Shown in pieces: positions 1 to 12,063 of a stretch of 64,000 nt of DNA (the first letter of the stretch is position 1; each line of letters starts with the position of its first letter). This stretch comes from Glycine soja. Lineage: Eukaryota; Streptophyta; Magnoliopsida; Fabales; Fabaceae. Made by a program: the position numbers and the translations under genes. The stretch is from NCBI RefSeq assembly GCF_004193775.1, contig NC_041006.1, positions 28,318,513 to 28,382,512 of the forward strand, written 5' to 3'. The notes beneath the pieces were generated by a model. It was not told where the DNA came from and made no database searches. It worked only from the letters and a program-made list of their open reading frames with translations.

Positions 1-2319
1 TACACGCGAACGATGTGCGAACAAGCTTGTTCTTGATTTTTCCTAAGTTCTGTAACAAGCTTAGAACAATAAACTTGGCCTTCTCTTAATTGTCTTTGGG
101 CTTGGCGATCACGATCAACAAAGTACTTTCGGCACCTACTATATGTTGACTTGACCAACGCTGTTATTGGAATGCTGCGACAATCTTTCAACACCTTATT
201 CACACATTCTGATAGGTTGGTTGTCATGTGACCATATCGTCGTCCAGATGTATCGTAAGCCATGCTCCATTTTTCTTTTGAAATGCGATCAATCCATCTT
301 GCTATGGCTGGACTCAATTGACGAAATTTTTCTAAGTTTTGATCAAACACATGCTTGCAAGGAGTGTATGTTGCATCAAATTTGTTATCATCAAAAGTTG
401 TACGTAGACATGAAACTCAAATTAAATTAATGTATAAAATAAACCTTACCCAATTTCTTGAACATCTCTTTTTGTTTCGCGTTGTTGAATTTGCGATTGA
501 AATTGCTGGCTATGTGTCAGACGCAGTACACATGATAATCGTGGGGAGGTTGCCAACCAAGTGCTTCGTTAGTGACAGCAGACTTTATACTCGCGTGACG
601 ATCAGATATTAGACAAATTCCATTCTTATCTGTGACGTGTTCACGCAAGTGGGCCAAAAACCATGACCATGCTGTTAGCGTCTCGCCTTCGACCACGGCG
701 AATGCTAGAGGAAGAACACCACCATTTCCATCTTGCGATGTGGCCATTAACAGGGTCCCACGGTATTTGCCGTATAAATGTGTGCCGTCAACTTGTATGA
801 TTGGCTTACAGTACTTAAAAGCCTCTTTGCATTAACCAAATGTCCAAAATACTCTATGAAACTGACGATGTTCGCGACTCACCCTATTACCAACAATAAA
901 ATCGTCATGTAGTATTTGAAAGTAAGAGCCAGGAGAATGATTTTGCATGTGTGTTAGCCATGACGAGAGTTTCGCATACGACTCTTCCCAATCGCCATAT
1001 TCAATTGCAATCGCCTTTTGTTTGGCCATCCATGCTTTTCTGTATGAAACCTTATAGGAAAATTCACTATTTATCCTTTCTTGAATCAAAGAAATTTTTA
1101 TTGATGGATCTTCTCTAATCATGCCTGTAATTCAAATCATAAAATAAAATTACAAATTAAAATAACAAATAACACAAAAGTAGGATAATATGAACATAAA
1201 AAACGTACCTACTACGCAAGTCGCAATTAAATTTGAATCAAGCTTCTCATGGTCTTGTGTCATAGTCATATTTAGACATGTGTGCGGTCCACCCCATTGT
1301 GTCACTTTCCATGCATCAGTTTTTTTGGATAAAATTGCCCTCATATAAAAAGGGCTAGGAGACTCTTCGGTGTTGTTGGGGCAACAAACAATTTATTTGT
1401 GTGATTTCGTTTCAACAACCTTAAAACTTTGATGCACCTTCATCACATATTGTTTCAGTGCATTTTTGACCGCATCTTTACTGTCAAAATCCATGCCAAC
1501 ATATAATTCTTGTCCAACATTAAAATTCGTTGGCATGTCCAGACCACAAATGTCCTCCTCGTCCGGATGACTCCAATTGATATTATTATAATGCATAGCA
1601 TCATTCCAAAATGGATTTTGAATTTCTGGTACACCTAATATTTTATAAAAAAAAATCACGTCAACAAACTACTCCTATTTAGTTACCATTAAATACAATT
1701 CTCATAAAAAGATAGATGTATTCAACTAATTTTGTATTTCACAAACATTTACCTTCGGTTGGGTGAACAATTAAAACTGGTTCAACGATGTCGGTGACTT
1801 CATCGTCTGTATCAGATATTCCATCGTCACTATCATCTTCATCGAAAGACTCTTCAACGTATGAGTTAGATGCCAGATAATAATCATCATCATCTTCATC
1901 ATCATGTAAATTGCTTATATTTCTTGGCAGTTCCGACTCATGATGAGGTACATTATGTCCACATGACGTAACAGAATTTGCAGGATGAAACATAGAACCA
2001 CCAGCAACATCCTTTTCTACGTATAATTCTAGAACTGACATTTGTTGTTGTTGTTGAAAACTTTCGATCATAGTTTCAACATCTTCGTCATCAAAAATTT
2101 GCAACGCAACATATTTTCCTGAAACTAAAAATCTACAACTTATAGTAGAAATAATTTCATCATTTTCTAACTTTACCTTATCTCCAACTTTTTTTTCAAA
2201 GCATTGAAACTAATTCCGCGTTTTATCTGAATGGCCTTTTTACTGCCTTCAAATATTACAGCATCATTGTCTTCAAATACTCTTCTGTTGAAATACAAGA
2301 CTGTAATAATTGAATTCAT
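1..2319 (-). pseudogene. Mutator-like (MULE) transposase gene, decayed, 3' end beyond the window
   Basis: Multi-exon transposase of a class II Mutator-like element; the reading order runs from 2319 down past position 1. The N-terminal segment (2319-2180) is PB1-like, starting MNSIITVLYF. An acidic stretch (2104-1739) and a FAR1-type DNA-binding region (about 1659-1205) follow. The DDE region shows IIQVDGTHLYGKY (about 800) and CLISDRHASIKSAV (about 600), and the C-terminal part (430-1) runs off the window. Splice-like boundaries are visible at about 1735/1637, 1208/1125 and near 430. Broken by a one-base shift in an A-run near 2200 and by in-frame stops near 1393, 832 and 517. Two of these look like CAA to TAA and CGA to TGA changes. 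Not functional as read. The family assignment is firm; exact exon ends are inferred. Confidence 0.85.
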
Positions 2320-4048
2320 GATATACCTACATGAAGAAAATTAAAAATAATTAATCATAACAACAGTAGTTTTAGAATAAATAACTGTATTTGCTTGCTT
2401 CATCTACTAACTTAAACTTAAACTACAAATTCAAATTTCATTCTAACTTCAAAAAACTAGAAGGGAATTGGGTAATTATTTGTAAGGTCTGTCCACCCAT
2501 GAACTAAGGCTTGTAAATAATTAAACATTATTAAAATAACTTCAAACTAAAAAAGCTAATTACAAAAATTAATAAGCTACAACTTCACGTTAAATTTTTT
2601 TTCTAAATAAAACAATTATTACTTCAATTAAATATTTTGAGAATGATAAAAATAAAAAAAATCTATTTGCTTCCTCTATTAAACTTAAACTACACATTGA
2701 TACGTCATTCTAACAAAAAAATTATTACTCAAATTAAATAATTCAAAAAAAAATCCTTAACTTCAAAAACTTCAAGAGTCACCTCTAAATAGTTTTAACT
2801 CACAAATATCATCAACAAAAGTTTATAACCGAAACGATCACACGTCAAATTTCTAAGCCACAAAAACCATGAACAAAGAGGATTACAAATAATTACTCAT
2901 AATAATTTTAAAATAAAAATTCTAATTCACAAAATTAATACACTTAAACTTTACCTTCAAATTTTAGTCTAACAAAAAAAATTATTACTTCAATTAAATA
3001 TTTTGTCAATCATACAAATAAAAATATTTATTTGCTTGCTCTATTAAACTTAAGCTACACATTCATACTTTATTCTAAAAAAATTACTTTAATTAAATAA
3101 TTTATGAAAAATTTCTCAACTTCTACAAAATTTCAAACACAAAATGGAAGGGTTACACTTAAAAAAATTTCAGACACAAAAACCATAAAAAAATGGCTTA
3201 CAAATAATTACTACTAATAATTTTTAAATAAAAATTCTAATTCACAAAATTAGTACGCTTAAACTATAAGGGAATCAGGTAAATATTTCTAAGGTCTAAT
3301 TACAATAATTAATACGCTTAAACTTCACGTTCAAATTTTTTTCTAACAGGGTCAATTATTACTTTAATTAAATATTTTGTCAATCATAAAAATAAAAAAA
3401 TGTATTTAATTGCTCTATGAAAAATTGCTCAACTTCAAAAATATTTCAGACACAAAAAATGAAAGGCTTATAAATGGAAGGGTTACACTTAAAAAAATTT
3501 CAAACACAAAAATCATAAAAAAAAGGCTTACAACTAATTATTGCTAATGATTTTTAAATAAAAAATCTAATTCACAAAATTATACGCTTAAACTATAAGA
3601 CAATCAGTTAAATATTTGTAACACCTAATTACAATAATTAATACGCTTAAATTTCACGTTCAATTTTTTTCTCTAAAAAAACAATTATTACTTCAAATAA
3701 ATATTTTGTCAATCATAAAATTACAAAAATCTATTTGGTTGCTCTATGAAAAATTCCTCAACTTCAACAAATTTTCAAACACAACATGGAAGGCTTATAA
3801 ATGGAAGAATTACACTTAAAAAAATTTCAAACACAAAAACCATTAAAAATATAGGCTTACAATTAATTACTGCAAATTATTTTTAAATAAAAAATCTAAT
3901 TCACAAAATTACTACACTTCAAACAAAATGAAAGAAGGCTTTAAAAAATTGACTCAATAAAAAATCATTCTTTTAAATAAATACAAAATATTCTTATTTT
4001 AAATAAATCACTAACTTTGAATAAAATAGCAAAATTCTGGAAACTGCC
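2320..4048. repeat. AT-rich spacer with about four degenerate 330-370 bp tandem units
   Basis: No gene is visible. From about 2560 to 3930 a unit recurs at about 2562, 2931, 3298 and 3629. Each copy contains AATTAATACGCTTAAACTT, then a T-rich tract, then CAATTATTACTTCAATTAAA and ATTTTGTCAATCATAAAAA, then a CTCAACTTCAAAA / TTTCAAACACAAAA block. Copies are diverged. The array lies directly upstream of the MULE transposase start, so it may be the element's subterminal region; that is inference. Confidence 0.7.
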
Positions 4049-4150
4049 CTTTTGTTTCTCTCCTCTTTGGACTGCTTTGTTTCTCTCCTCTTTGGACTGC
4101 TTTGTTTCTCTCTTCAGATGCTTTGTATCTCTTTGTTTCTCTCTTCAGAC
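4049..4150. repeat. 25-bp minisatellite (TTTGTTTCTCTCCTCTTTGG unit)
   Basis: Two perfect adjacent 25-bp copies (4051-4075 and 4076-4100) are followed by two shorter variants ending CTCTTCAGA(T/C). Pyrimidine-rich. No coding sense. Confidence 0.85.
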
Positions 4151-4740
4151 TATCTTTGATTGTGTGAAATTTTTTTGTTAGAAATACTCCTATTTAAAGC
4201 CAATTTACACCCATAATCTTCTCTACAATAATTACAGGCGCATGTGAATGAAACTGTATCCATGTGAACCTTACCATGCCATGCCCTAACCTGCAATGAG
4301 CAGAACCCTAACCTGCAAATGAATAGAACCCTAGCCTGGATGTAACCTTTCCTGCAAACAACAGTGGCCTAAGCTGTGTGTAAGCCAGAAGCTATGCAAG
4401 ACGTGAAGAAGGACGTGAAGAAGGTGCCTGGCGCGTGCGTGATGGTCTCGTTGGTGCCACTGGCGGAATGCCCGGGTGCTACTGGCGATACCACCTTCTT
4501 GCCCAGTCAGCACCTATCTCGCTCGTGCTACTGGCGATACCGCCTTCATGCCGCTGCTGCCAATGGCGATACATGCTTGTCGCCAGTAGGAATGGCGGAA
4601 TCAACGTAAATAAAAGACCCCTATTGTAATTTGTTTCGAAACAGACCCTGTTTCGTAAATTGTTTTTAAAAGAAACCCTATACAGTAAATTTGCCAAGCT
4701 TTGACAGATTGCAATGGTAATAAGAGTCCAGTATGGAATG
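4151..4740. other. GC-richer non-coding segment with repeated CTACTGGCGATACC motifs
   Basis: Base composition differs sharply from the AT-rich neighbours. The motif CTACTGGCGATACC occurs twice with variants (TGGCGATACA, GTCGCCAGTAGG in inverse orientation), and CCCTAACCTGCAA recurs at about 4280-4320. Open frames here are short and mutually contradictory. It may be the terminal region of the MULE on its left, but no inverted partner is in the window. Confidence 0.4.
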
Positions 4741-4867
4741 GATTCAATTTCGAGTCCGAGTATGATTTTTTTTATTTTTTAAATACAACTATGGGAACTT
4801 GTACTATAGTATTCTACTCAAATCTTATTCATTGTCATCAATAATTATAAAATAATATTTAACATTA

Positions 4868-4905
<38 letters not shown>

Positions 4906-6138
4906 GAAATATTAATCATAATTTAAATTTTTATTTTTATTTTTCCTCATGTTTGGTTTAAATATAATAATTAATAGGATGTTCAACCAATTGTTTATAC
5001 TGCATGGTAGCACAAAATTCTTATTATTTTTAATTCATAATCCTTAATTCAAATTTTCACAAATTTATACATGACATGCATAGCTTGAATTTAAATTTTA
5101 ATTTAAAAATATATAATTAAAAATTTCATTTTCTAAAAATATTTTTTTTAATGTAACTAAACTCTTATTTTAGATTGTTTGAAATATTATTTCACAATAA
5201 TTATTTAAATTATTATCTTACCTAACACATACTCTAAAATACAAAAATAATTAGTTTGCATTTTAAAAATCATAGTCTAGCATATTATATAATTAATAAT
5301 ATTATACTTTTATCCTAAATAATTTTTAATACAAATTTAAAAAATATTTAATATAAATATTTATAAAAAATATTAAACCCGTATATGACATGGTCACACA
5401 CTTTAATACATATTTAAGAACTCATTTAGTCACAAAATACAAGATAACACAAGGTCTTTGGCAAAAATTTATACGAGTTTTTCATTCTATTTGCTGGTTC
5501 TTTGCAAAATCAAAGCCCACGACAAGGTCAAACCAATTACAACGTCTAATGATAAGGGGAACAGCAAAGCCCAATAATATTGATAACATGATCAACTCGA
5601 TTACAATGCATAATGACAAGGGAAAAACAATGAAAAATATAAAGAAAAGAACATTTGTGAGTAAACCTTAAAAATCACTTGTTTGTCCTTCACAAAATTG
5701 TCTCCCACGCATCTTATAGTTCAGTGTTCGAAGATTGATTTGCTTCTCATTGTTTGAGAACCCAAGTCAGCCTCAGCTTTAGAAAACCAAAACCATAACG
5801 ATGAAAAAAGTGAACAACCATAAACGAAGAAGTGTGACTAAAACAAGACAACCACAGTGCAGTGAAATAGGTTTGGAGTTAAATATTAGTTGCGTTACAG
5901 TTTTGTCGTGTTTGTTGATATTGCAGATAAATACAACCCATGTGATCTCAATTGTAATTACATACAGTTAAAAAACCTTATGTTTTTGACCCAAATCACA
6001 GTCACACACCATGTTTTAAAACCTTGGTTAACAATTGTATTTTCTTTGCTACTAGATAGTGCCACATAAGCAAGTGTCAAATAGCTTGTTGTATGTAGGT
6101 ATGCATGAATCTTTCTTATGGATTTCTTTTTTCAATTA
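4741..6138. other. AT-rich intergenic DNA with an (AT)n microsatellite
   Basis: An uninterrupted AT dinucleotide run lies at about 4874-4900. The rest is A/T-rich without a recognisable gene. A 93-codon frame at 5390-5671 has no recognisable domain and low-complexity surroundings, so I do not call it a gene. Confidence 0.6.
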
Positions 6139-7815
6139 GGCTTAAATATGTTTTTGCTCCTTGATATATATCTGACTTTTGTGTTTGATCCTTAATGAAT
6201 TTTTTCTTTGAATTGAGTCTCTAATATTTGAAAACTTTTGTCTGAGGTCCCTGCCGCTAGTTAGAATCCATTATCTCCTTACGTGATCATTAACTAGACA
6301 CGTAGGCATACGATGTGTGGTGTCACATGTACTAACTCACTCGAACCCCCCAAAACCCTAGGTAGAGAGCTCTTCCTCACCCTCATTTGCAATGGCTGCA
6401 ACAACACGTCCTCTAATCACCTTGTAGGCCCTTGATGGTGACATGGCCACCGACGACTATGCCACCGTCCCTATCCTTGATGTCATGTAGTCCTCTATCC
6501 GCTCAGACATAATCAACTTCATACACTCCAACATCTCCAAGAACAATCGACAACCCTACGTCGTCAGCCACTGCGCTAGCCACTAGACCTTCAACAAGTC
6601 GCAGGGAACTGGTCATGTCGTCTCCCGTATCCCCCGTGTTCCCGGCGGCAAAACACACTGCGCCCGGCCAGGGAGCCTTCAGAAACATGTGTTGTGGCGG
6701 ACGCATGTTTGCCCCGACCAAGATCTGGCACAAGAAAATCAACGTGAACTAGAAGCGCTACATCGTCGTCTTTGCCATCACTGCCTCCTCCATCCCCTCC
6801 CGTGGCCACCGCGTCGAGTTTGTCACAAAGCTCCCACTCGTTGTTAGGGACTCCACCGAGAGTGTCAAGAAAACAAAAGCTAATGGCGTTGACACCACCG
6901 ACTCTCTATTTTCACCATCAATGACATCGTCATGCTGCTCCATGAACCACACCGTTAACCGCAACAAACCCAAACATGAAACCCATAGTAAGTCATTGCA
7001 AACCCCACTATGATCTCAACCGCAACCCTGTCATGAAACCCAACGACTGTGATCTCCATTGCCACCGCTGCTGTGAAACCCAACGAGCCCTACCATGAAC
7101 TCACAGCAAACCCCATCATGAAACCCCTCATGAAATCCAACTACAAACCCAGACATGAAACCCATTGAAGGCCGCCAAAAAAAATTGATTTTTCTTTTCT
7201 TGCTTTCATATTTAGATTTGTTGTTACTATTGTTGTGGTTTGATGTTTTTTGGGGGGATTTTGGGTTTTTTTGTGGAGATATGTTTAAATTGGTGTTTTT
7301 GTTTTCTTGATTTTGTGGTTTGATGTTTTGTTAAGATTTTGTTGGTTCATATCTATTATTTCATCTAGCTTGTTTTCATTTAGTCTTGCCACTGGGAAAA
7401 AAAATAAATGAAACACCATCGATGACACAATGGTGGGATATGAGGAAGATGAAGGGTGATGGAGATAGATAGGAGAAAGAAGAAAGTTACAAAATAGGAA
7501 AAGAAGGAAAAAAATAAGAAAAAGAAAAAGTCTTGATCGTCATTTTGAAAGATAAAAAACTTTTTTTTAAAAGAAAGCACGAAAATAATACAATGTCGTT
7601 TTTAGTTTTTTTTTTTTAATTTTTTTTCCTATGTGTAATCCTACTTAGACAAAGACTACACGTGACATCACATGTCGCATGCCTATGTGTCTGGTTATCG
7701 ACCACATAAGTAGATAACGGATTCCAACTAACGGTAGGGAGCTTAGACAAAAGTTTTCAAATATCAGAGGCCCGATTCGAAGGAAAAATTTATGAGGAAT
7801 CAAACACAAAAAGTC
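6139..7815. mobile_element. Pack-MULE: Mutator-like element carrying a host gene fragment
   Basis: Long terminal inverted repeats are visible. The left arm (6139-6330) begins GGCTTAAATATGTTTTTGCT. The reverse complement of the right arm (about 7657-7815) matches it from GACTTTTTGTGTTTGATTC inward, including ATTTGAAAACTTTTGTCT and the block around GTCACATGT. The outer 35 bp or so of the right arm are lost, so a 9-bp target duplication cannot be tested. The interior has no transposase; it carries a ribosomal-protein-L4-derived segment plus AT-rich filler. This is the structure of a non-autonomous Pack-MULE mobilised in trans. Confidence 0.82.
6392..6900 (+). pseudogene. Ribosomal protein L4 (60S, uL4) 5' fragment captured in a Pack-MULE
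   Basis: Starting at the ATG at 6392 the sequence reads MAATTRPLIT, then [43 protein letters not shown] and, after a one-base frame shift near 6660, [15 protein letters not shown], and GHRVEF...LPLVVRDSTESV. This is the N-terminal third (about 150 residues) of plant cytosolic ribosomal protein L4, an RNA-binding protein of the large subunit. At least four in-frame stops and the shift make it non-functional. It lies between the inverted repeats of the Pack-MULE, and the coding similarity ends near 6890. The contiguous reading suggests an exon or a spliced source; I cannot decide which. Confidence 0.85.
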
Positions 7816-7995
7816 GGGAATGGAAAAGTAGTATTATTCCATTCCCCCCTTCCTCTTACAAAATTTCTTCCCTCTGGTGAGTTGTGAATGAAAAAGTAGA
7901 ATCATTCCATTCTCGTCCTACCCTTTTATTATTATTTCTCTTTCTCATTTCCCACCTTGCTGTTGGCGGCCACTAAGCTTCCTTGATGGAGTGGA
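7816..7995. other. Short spacer with an ATTCCATTCC-type inverted motif
   Basis: GGGAATGGA...TCCATTCCCC forms an imperfect hairpin at 7816-7848, and ATCATTCCATTCTC recurs at about 7900. No gene. Confidence 0.5.
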
Positions 7996-10954
7996 TGTGA
8001 CACCCTTTACCCTTCACATATATACTAATAAGGAATAAAAAATTCAAATATTAATTAAAAGTATTTTTAAAACATTTTTTTAAACAAGTCTTTCAAAGGG
8101 GAAAAAAGATCACATTCATTTTCTTTTACAACATATTCAAACTTGTCCAAATAAACAATAAAATATTCTCGACTCAAACAAAGTCGTCTAAACTTCATAC
8201 AATTAATATAGAACCTATATCCTAATGTCACATCCTATCAGAGCGTTGTGTTCTTGTGTCCTCTAGCATGAGGTTCTTCATAGTCATCCACCTATTCATC
8301 TACTCCCCCGAACACAAGTTCAAGATCATCACAGGATCCAAACACAACAACACACAGGGAGTGAGTTATCACATTCCTAGTTAATAGAGAAACAAGACAA
8401 TTAAATATACATATTATATAAATGAGATACCACTTGCTTAAACATAGCTCACGTAACTTCACCACTTCGTCATTTAAAATTCACTTTTCAATCATCAATC
8501 ACATTACACAAGAATCCCACACTCCGATCAAGATATAATAACACATGAATTTCATAATAAACAATTAGCAAGCATATGCAACAGTTATGCTAAGACTCAA
8601 TTCTATATGCAATGTGGTACCATGTCAGTGAAAAATCACCCTAGGGCGCTTAAGAGTGCATAACAAGACACACCACACAATGGGTTTGTCAGGTCACTCT
8701 CACTAAGTAAGATCATAGGGAGACCAGTCAGGGTCACGATGTTTTGCGAGAATGCTCCAACCATATGGGATCAGCATAGGCTTAAAGGAGCACTCAAACC
8801 CGGTGACCCCCAAGGCCTACACTCCGAAGAGTCTGTCAGAGCCTCTCCCTCCTAATTCAAGTCCAACCCCTAAAATAATTTTGCATGCAGACACTGCTCA
8901 TGAATTATACAATACCCACGTCCTTACACTCGTGCTTTAAACATGTTCAACACAATTGCTCTACGATTTAACACTGGTTCTTAAATAGGAAATCTACATT
9001 TTCTCTTTAACACTGCGCATCAACGCTTTTCTCAAGATAACACTGGTCGAGTTATTGTAGAATTCATAGCTTACAATACAAGTAATTTCACATCAAGTGT
9101 TAACTACACACTTATCCACAACTAAAACTCATTCACAATTTCACATCTCATAGTGTCACAATCCACCATCACATGTTTACACGTATCTCACAAATTAACA
9201 CGTGTTCAAATTTACACTTATACTCAATCTTAATAACAATATTATAATCTCAAAGCAACATGTTATTCCACAATTCATCACATATTCCATTTATAAACAC
9301 TGCTCATGAATTACACAATACCACGACCTCACACTCATATTTCAAACACGTTTAACACATTGCGCTACAATTTAACACTGGTTCCTAACTAGGAACCTAC
9401 ACTTTCTCTTTAACATTGCGCATAAATACTGGTCGGATTATTGTATAATTCATAGCTCACAATATAATTAATGTAACATCAAGTGTTAAACACATCCACA
9501 TATTCACAATCGAATATCATGCCCATACTTTAACATCTCATAACATCACATCAACCATCTCATAACATTCCTAATGATATTCATAAGATACAACATACAC
9601 ATGGTCATCAAATTTAACCATAATATTCTCAAACTCCAACACTTAATAATTTTTGGAATCATACTATAACACTCTACAATATTATTTACATAAATTATTA
9701 ATATAAATAACTACTTCTATATATATAAACTAGCATACATCATATTGAATCACAAATTTCAAAGTAAACTTTCAATGCACAAATTCTAAATAATTATATG
9801 AACACTTTGATCAATTTCAATTATGATATTAATTTTTAAATTATATATAAAAAACCTAAAAAGCAAGAAAAAGAGAAAATACAAAATCAATATCTGACTC
9901 TAAATTTCTCCTTACTTTATTTCATCAATTCATGCTGATTAGAAAAATGCTCGATTTATAGAGTTCACGCTCAACACAATAGCATATCAATTTCACAACA
10001 ATTGATTTGTCAGACATATATAATTCACAATTATAACTATAAGGATAGAATAAAAAAATGACAGAAACACCCAAAAACTCATTCCAATTGATACTCTAAG
10101 GATCCCTACACATGTTCTCACTAATCCCCAATTGTGAATAAATCATCCCTTACCTCTAAGCGAACTCACGTGTCTTCCGACAGCGATAACGACATCTCTA
10201 GCGGTTCCCTAAGATTCCTCCAGTTTTTCCTCCAACTACTCCGATAGAGTTCCCAAACGTTAGAGAGACAGGGAAGGGATTGAAGTCTCCATTTGTACTA
10301 TCTTCATGCGATTCCTTTTTCTACCTCCATGAATATTATCTCAACAATCCCAACGGTGAAAGCGTGCACAATTGAATTTCGAACAACATATTCAAATTTC
10401 ACGACAATCCAACGGTTATCAAAACCGGGATCGTAGTTTTACCAAGACAATTCTGGGTTTCTACGGGAATGAAAAAGACTACAATGCGAAAGATATTTCT
10501 CTCAGATCAGACATGATATCAAAATTCCCAACGGTGAGAATGCTTGGAATTGGGTTGTGAACATGGTGTTTAAATTTCACAACGATCCAACGGTGAATGA
10601 GTCCGGGAGCATCATTTTTCTGAGACAGGTTTGGTAGCCTGTGAAAAAAAAGGAGGGTTTTGGAAGAAGAGAAAAAAAATGAAATTGAGAAGCAGAGGAG
10701 ACGGTCTGAAAACTGATCTTGCATTTTACTATTTATAACTAGGGGTATTCACGACCTATTATTTACTCTATTTATTTATTTTTATTATTTTATAAAAAAA
10801 AATTCTATTTTATTCTCCATCAAATGAATAATAAAATACCCTTTTTTATTTTCTTTCAAATTATTATTTTATTATAACTATTTTTCTTTATTTATTTAAT
10901 TATAAAATATTATTATTCTCTAAAATTTTATTTACGAAAAAATGAAATGTTACC
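7996..10954. mobile_element. Probable long (about 3 kb) solo LTR or non-autonomous LTR element
   Basis: It starts TGTGACACCC and runs through about 2.96 kb without any retroelement protein. A second, shorter copy of its 3' part occurs at 49,560-50,390, sharing CATCCCTTACCTCTAAGCG, GGTTCCCTAAGATTCCTC, AATCCAACGGT-type and ATTATTTACTCTATTT blocks. Flanks GTGGA (7991-7995) and GTCGA (10955-10959) differ by one base and could be a decayed 5-bp target duplication. The 3' terminus (ATGTTACC) is not a canonical CA, so the boundary is tentative. Its family is not identified from the sequence. Confidence 0.55.
8888..9575. repeat. Direct duplication of about 290 bp, offset about 410 bp, inside the long LTR
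   Basis: ACACTGCTCATGAATTA, then TTTAACACTGGTTC, CTACA-TTTCTCTTTAACA, TGCGCAT and ACATCAAGTGTTAA occur in the same order at about 8888-9180 and again at about 9297-9570. Copies are diverged by scattered substitutions and small gaps, which points to an old duplication. Confidence 0.8.
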
Positions 10955-12063
10955 GTCGAAGTGGTTGGCCAACTACGGTTGACAAAGTAATACTGAAAAA
11001 TGCACGACCACACAATGAAAGGCCTGTGAACGTCTGCAAAAATGAAACAAACAAAGCCACCAAGCAGTTGTACAATGGTTGTACATTATGACCCATCAAA
11101 GGATGAACGTTAAGTTGTGAAGAGTCTGACTGTGGAAGCCAAAGACACTTCTAGACAAAATCTGTTATGGTTGAAACATTATTCTGTCATGTCTAAGACA
11201 CGTGATATAGATTCTCTCTACAATTTTAAAATTATAGATAGAATCAAATTTGTTTGGTATGAGATTCGTCATAGTCCAAAATTGTTAATATTTTAAACCT
11301 TGGCACTACTATGCACATCTATAAGCACGATAACCAAAATAGAATTATTAATTAGAACTCAAACCAATAAAAATTGTAAAGATTAAAATTTTATGTAAAC
11401 ACACAAATTAAAAACAACATATATACAACGAAGTCATAACAGAATAACTGACTAATTGAGAGCTTGGTTTAGTTATTTTGTTATGACTCCAAAGGTACTA
11501 ACTACGAATAACATTCATGTCACCGGTATGATAAATGACCTTCGTACCTAGCTACATTTCCATAACACAAGATAAAAGCACATTAGTCACCACCTAACCA
11601 CAACTCAAATAGCTTAAAAGGGATAATGTGAGAAAGAGAATAAATTACTCAACGAATTTTATCCTTGCATTCCCCCTTCAATGATCAAAAACCATGGTAA
11701 ATCATAAAAGTGGTGCCAAATAGCAAATACATAGAATGGACATATTTTCTGGGTATGAAATGCACATGAGGAGTGAAGAGAGGGAAGAAGACCAATAAAC
11801 AAAAAAGAAAACTAGCATGACTCCTTCAACTGAGTACGTGTTCCTTTTCCCTCAGGTGAGAAGTTAACCATTTTCTGTGAGAAATTGATGCCAAAAGAAT
11901 GCGCTCTAGAATCTGTCCCTCCTTCTTCCTCCCGTTTTTTCTTATTACCTTTTGAATACATATTAAAATAGAGTCCATCTTCGAATCGGGCAAGTAATGC
12001 AGGCAGTGGACAAATTGAATATCTAGGTGTACAATGAGTACCCTTATTGAAGGGATCAATATT
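10955..12063. other. 3' flank of the receptor kinase gene; no other gene seen
   Basis: AT-rich DNA between the long LTR and the receptor kinase stop codon. The kinase 3' untranslated region should lie in its right part (about 11,800-12,063, minus strand). An 84-codon frame on the minus strand there overlaps the kinase stop and is not convincing. Confidence 0.5.

Noticed and set aside
4270..4335. CCCTAA-containing repeats considered as interstitial telomeric sequence
   Set aside because: Only two or three CCCTAACCTGCAA-like copies with a longer unit; not the TTTAGGG heptamer.
5390..5671. A 93-codon frame considered as a small gene
   Set aside because: No domain, AT-rich context, no splice or promoter support.
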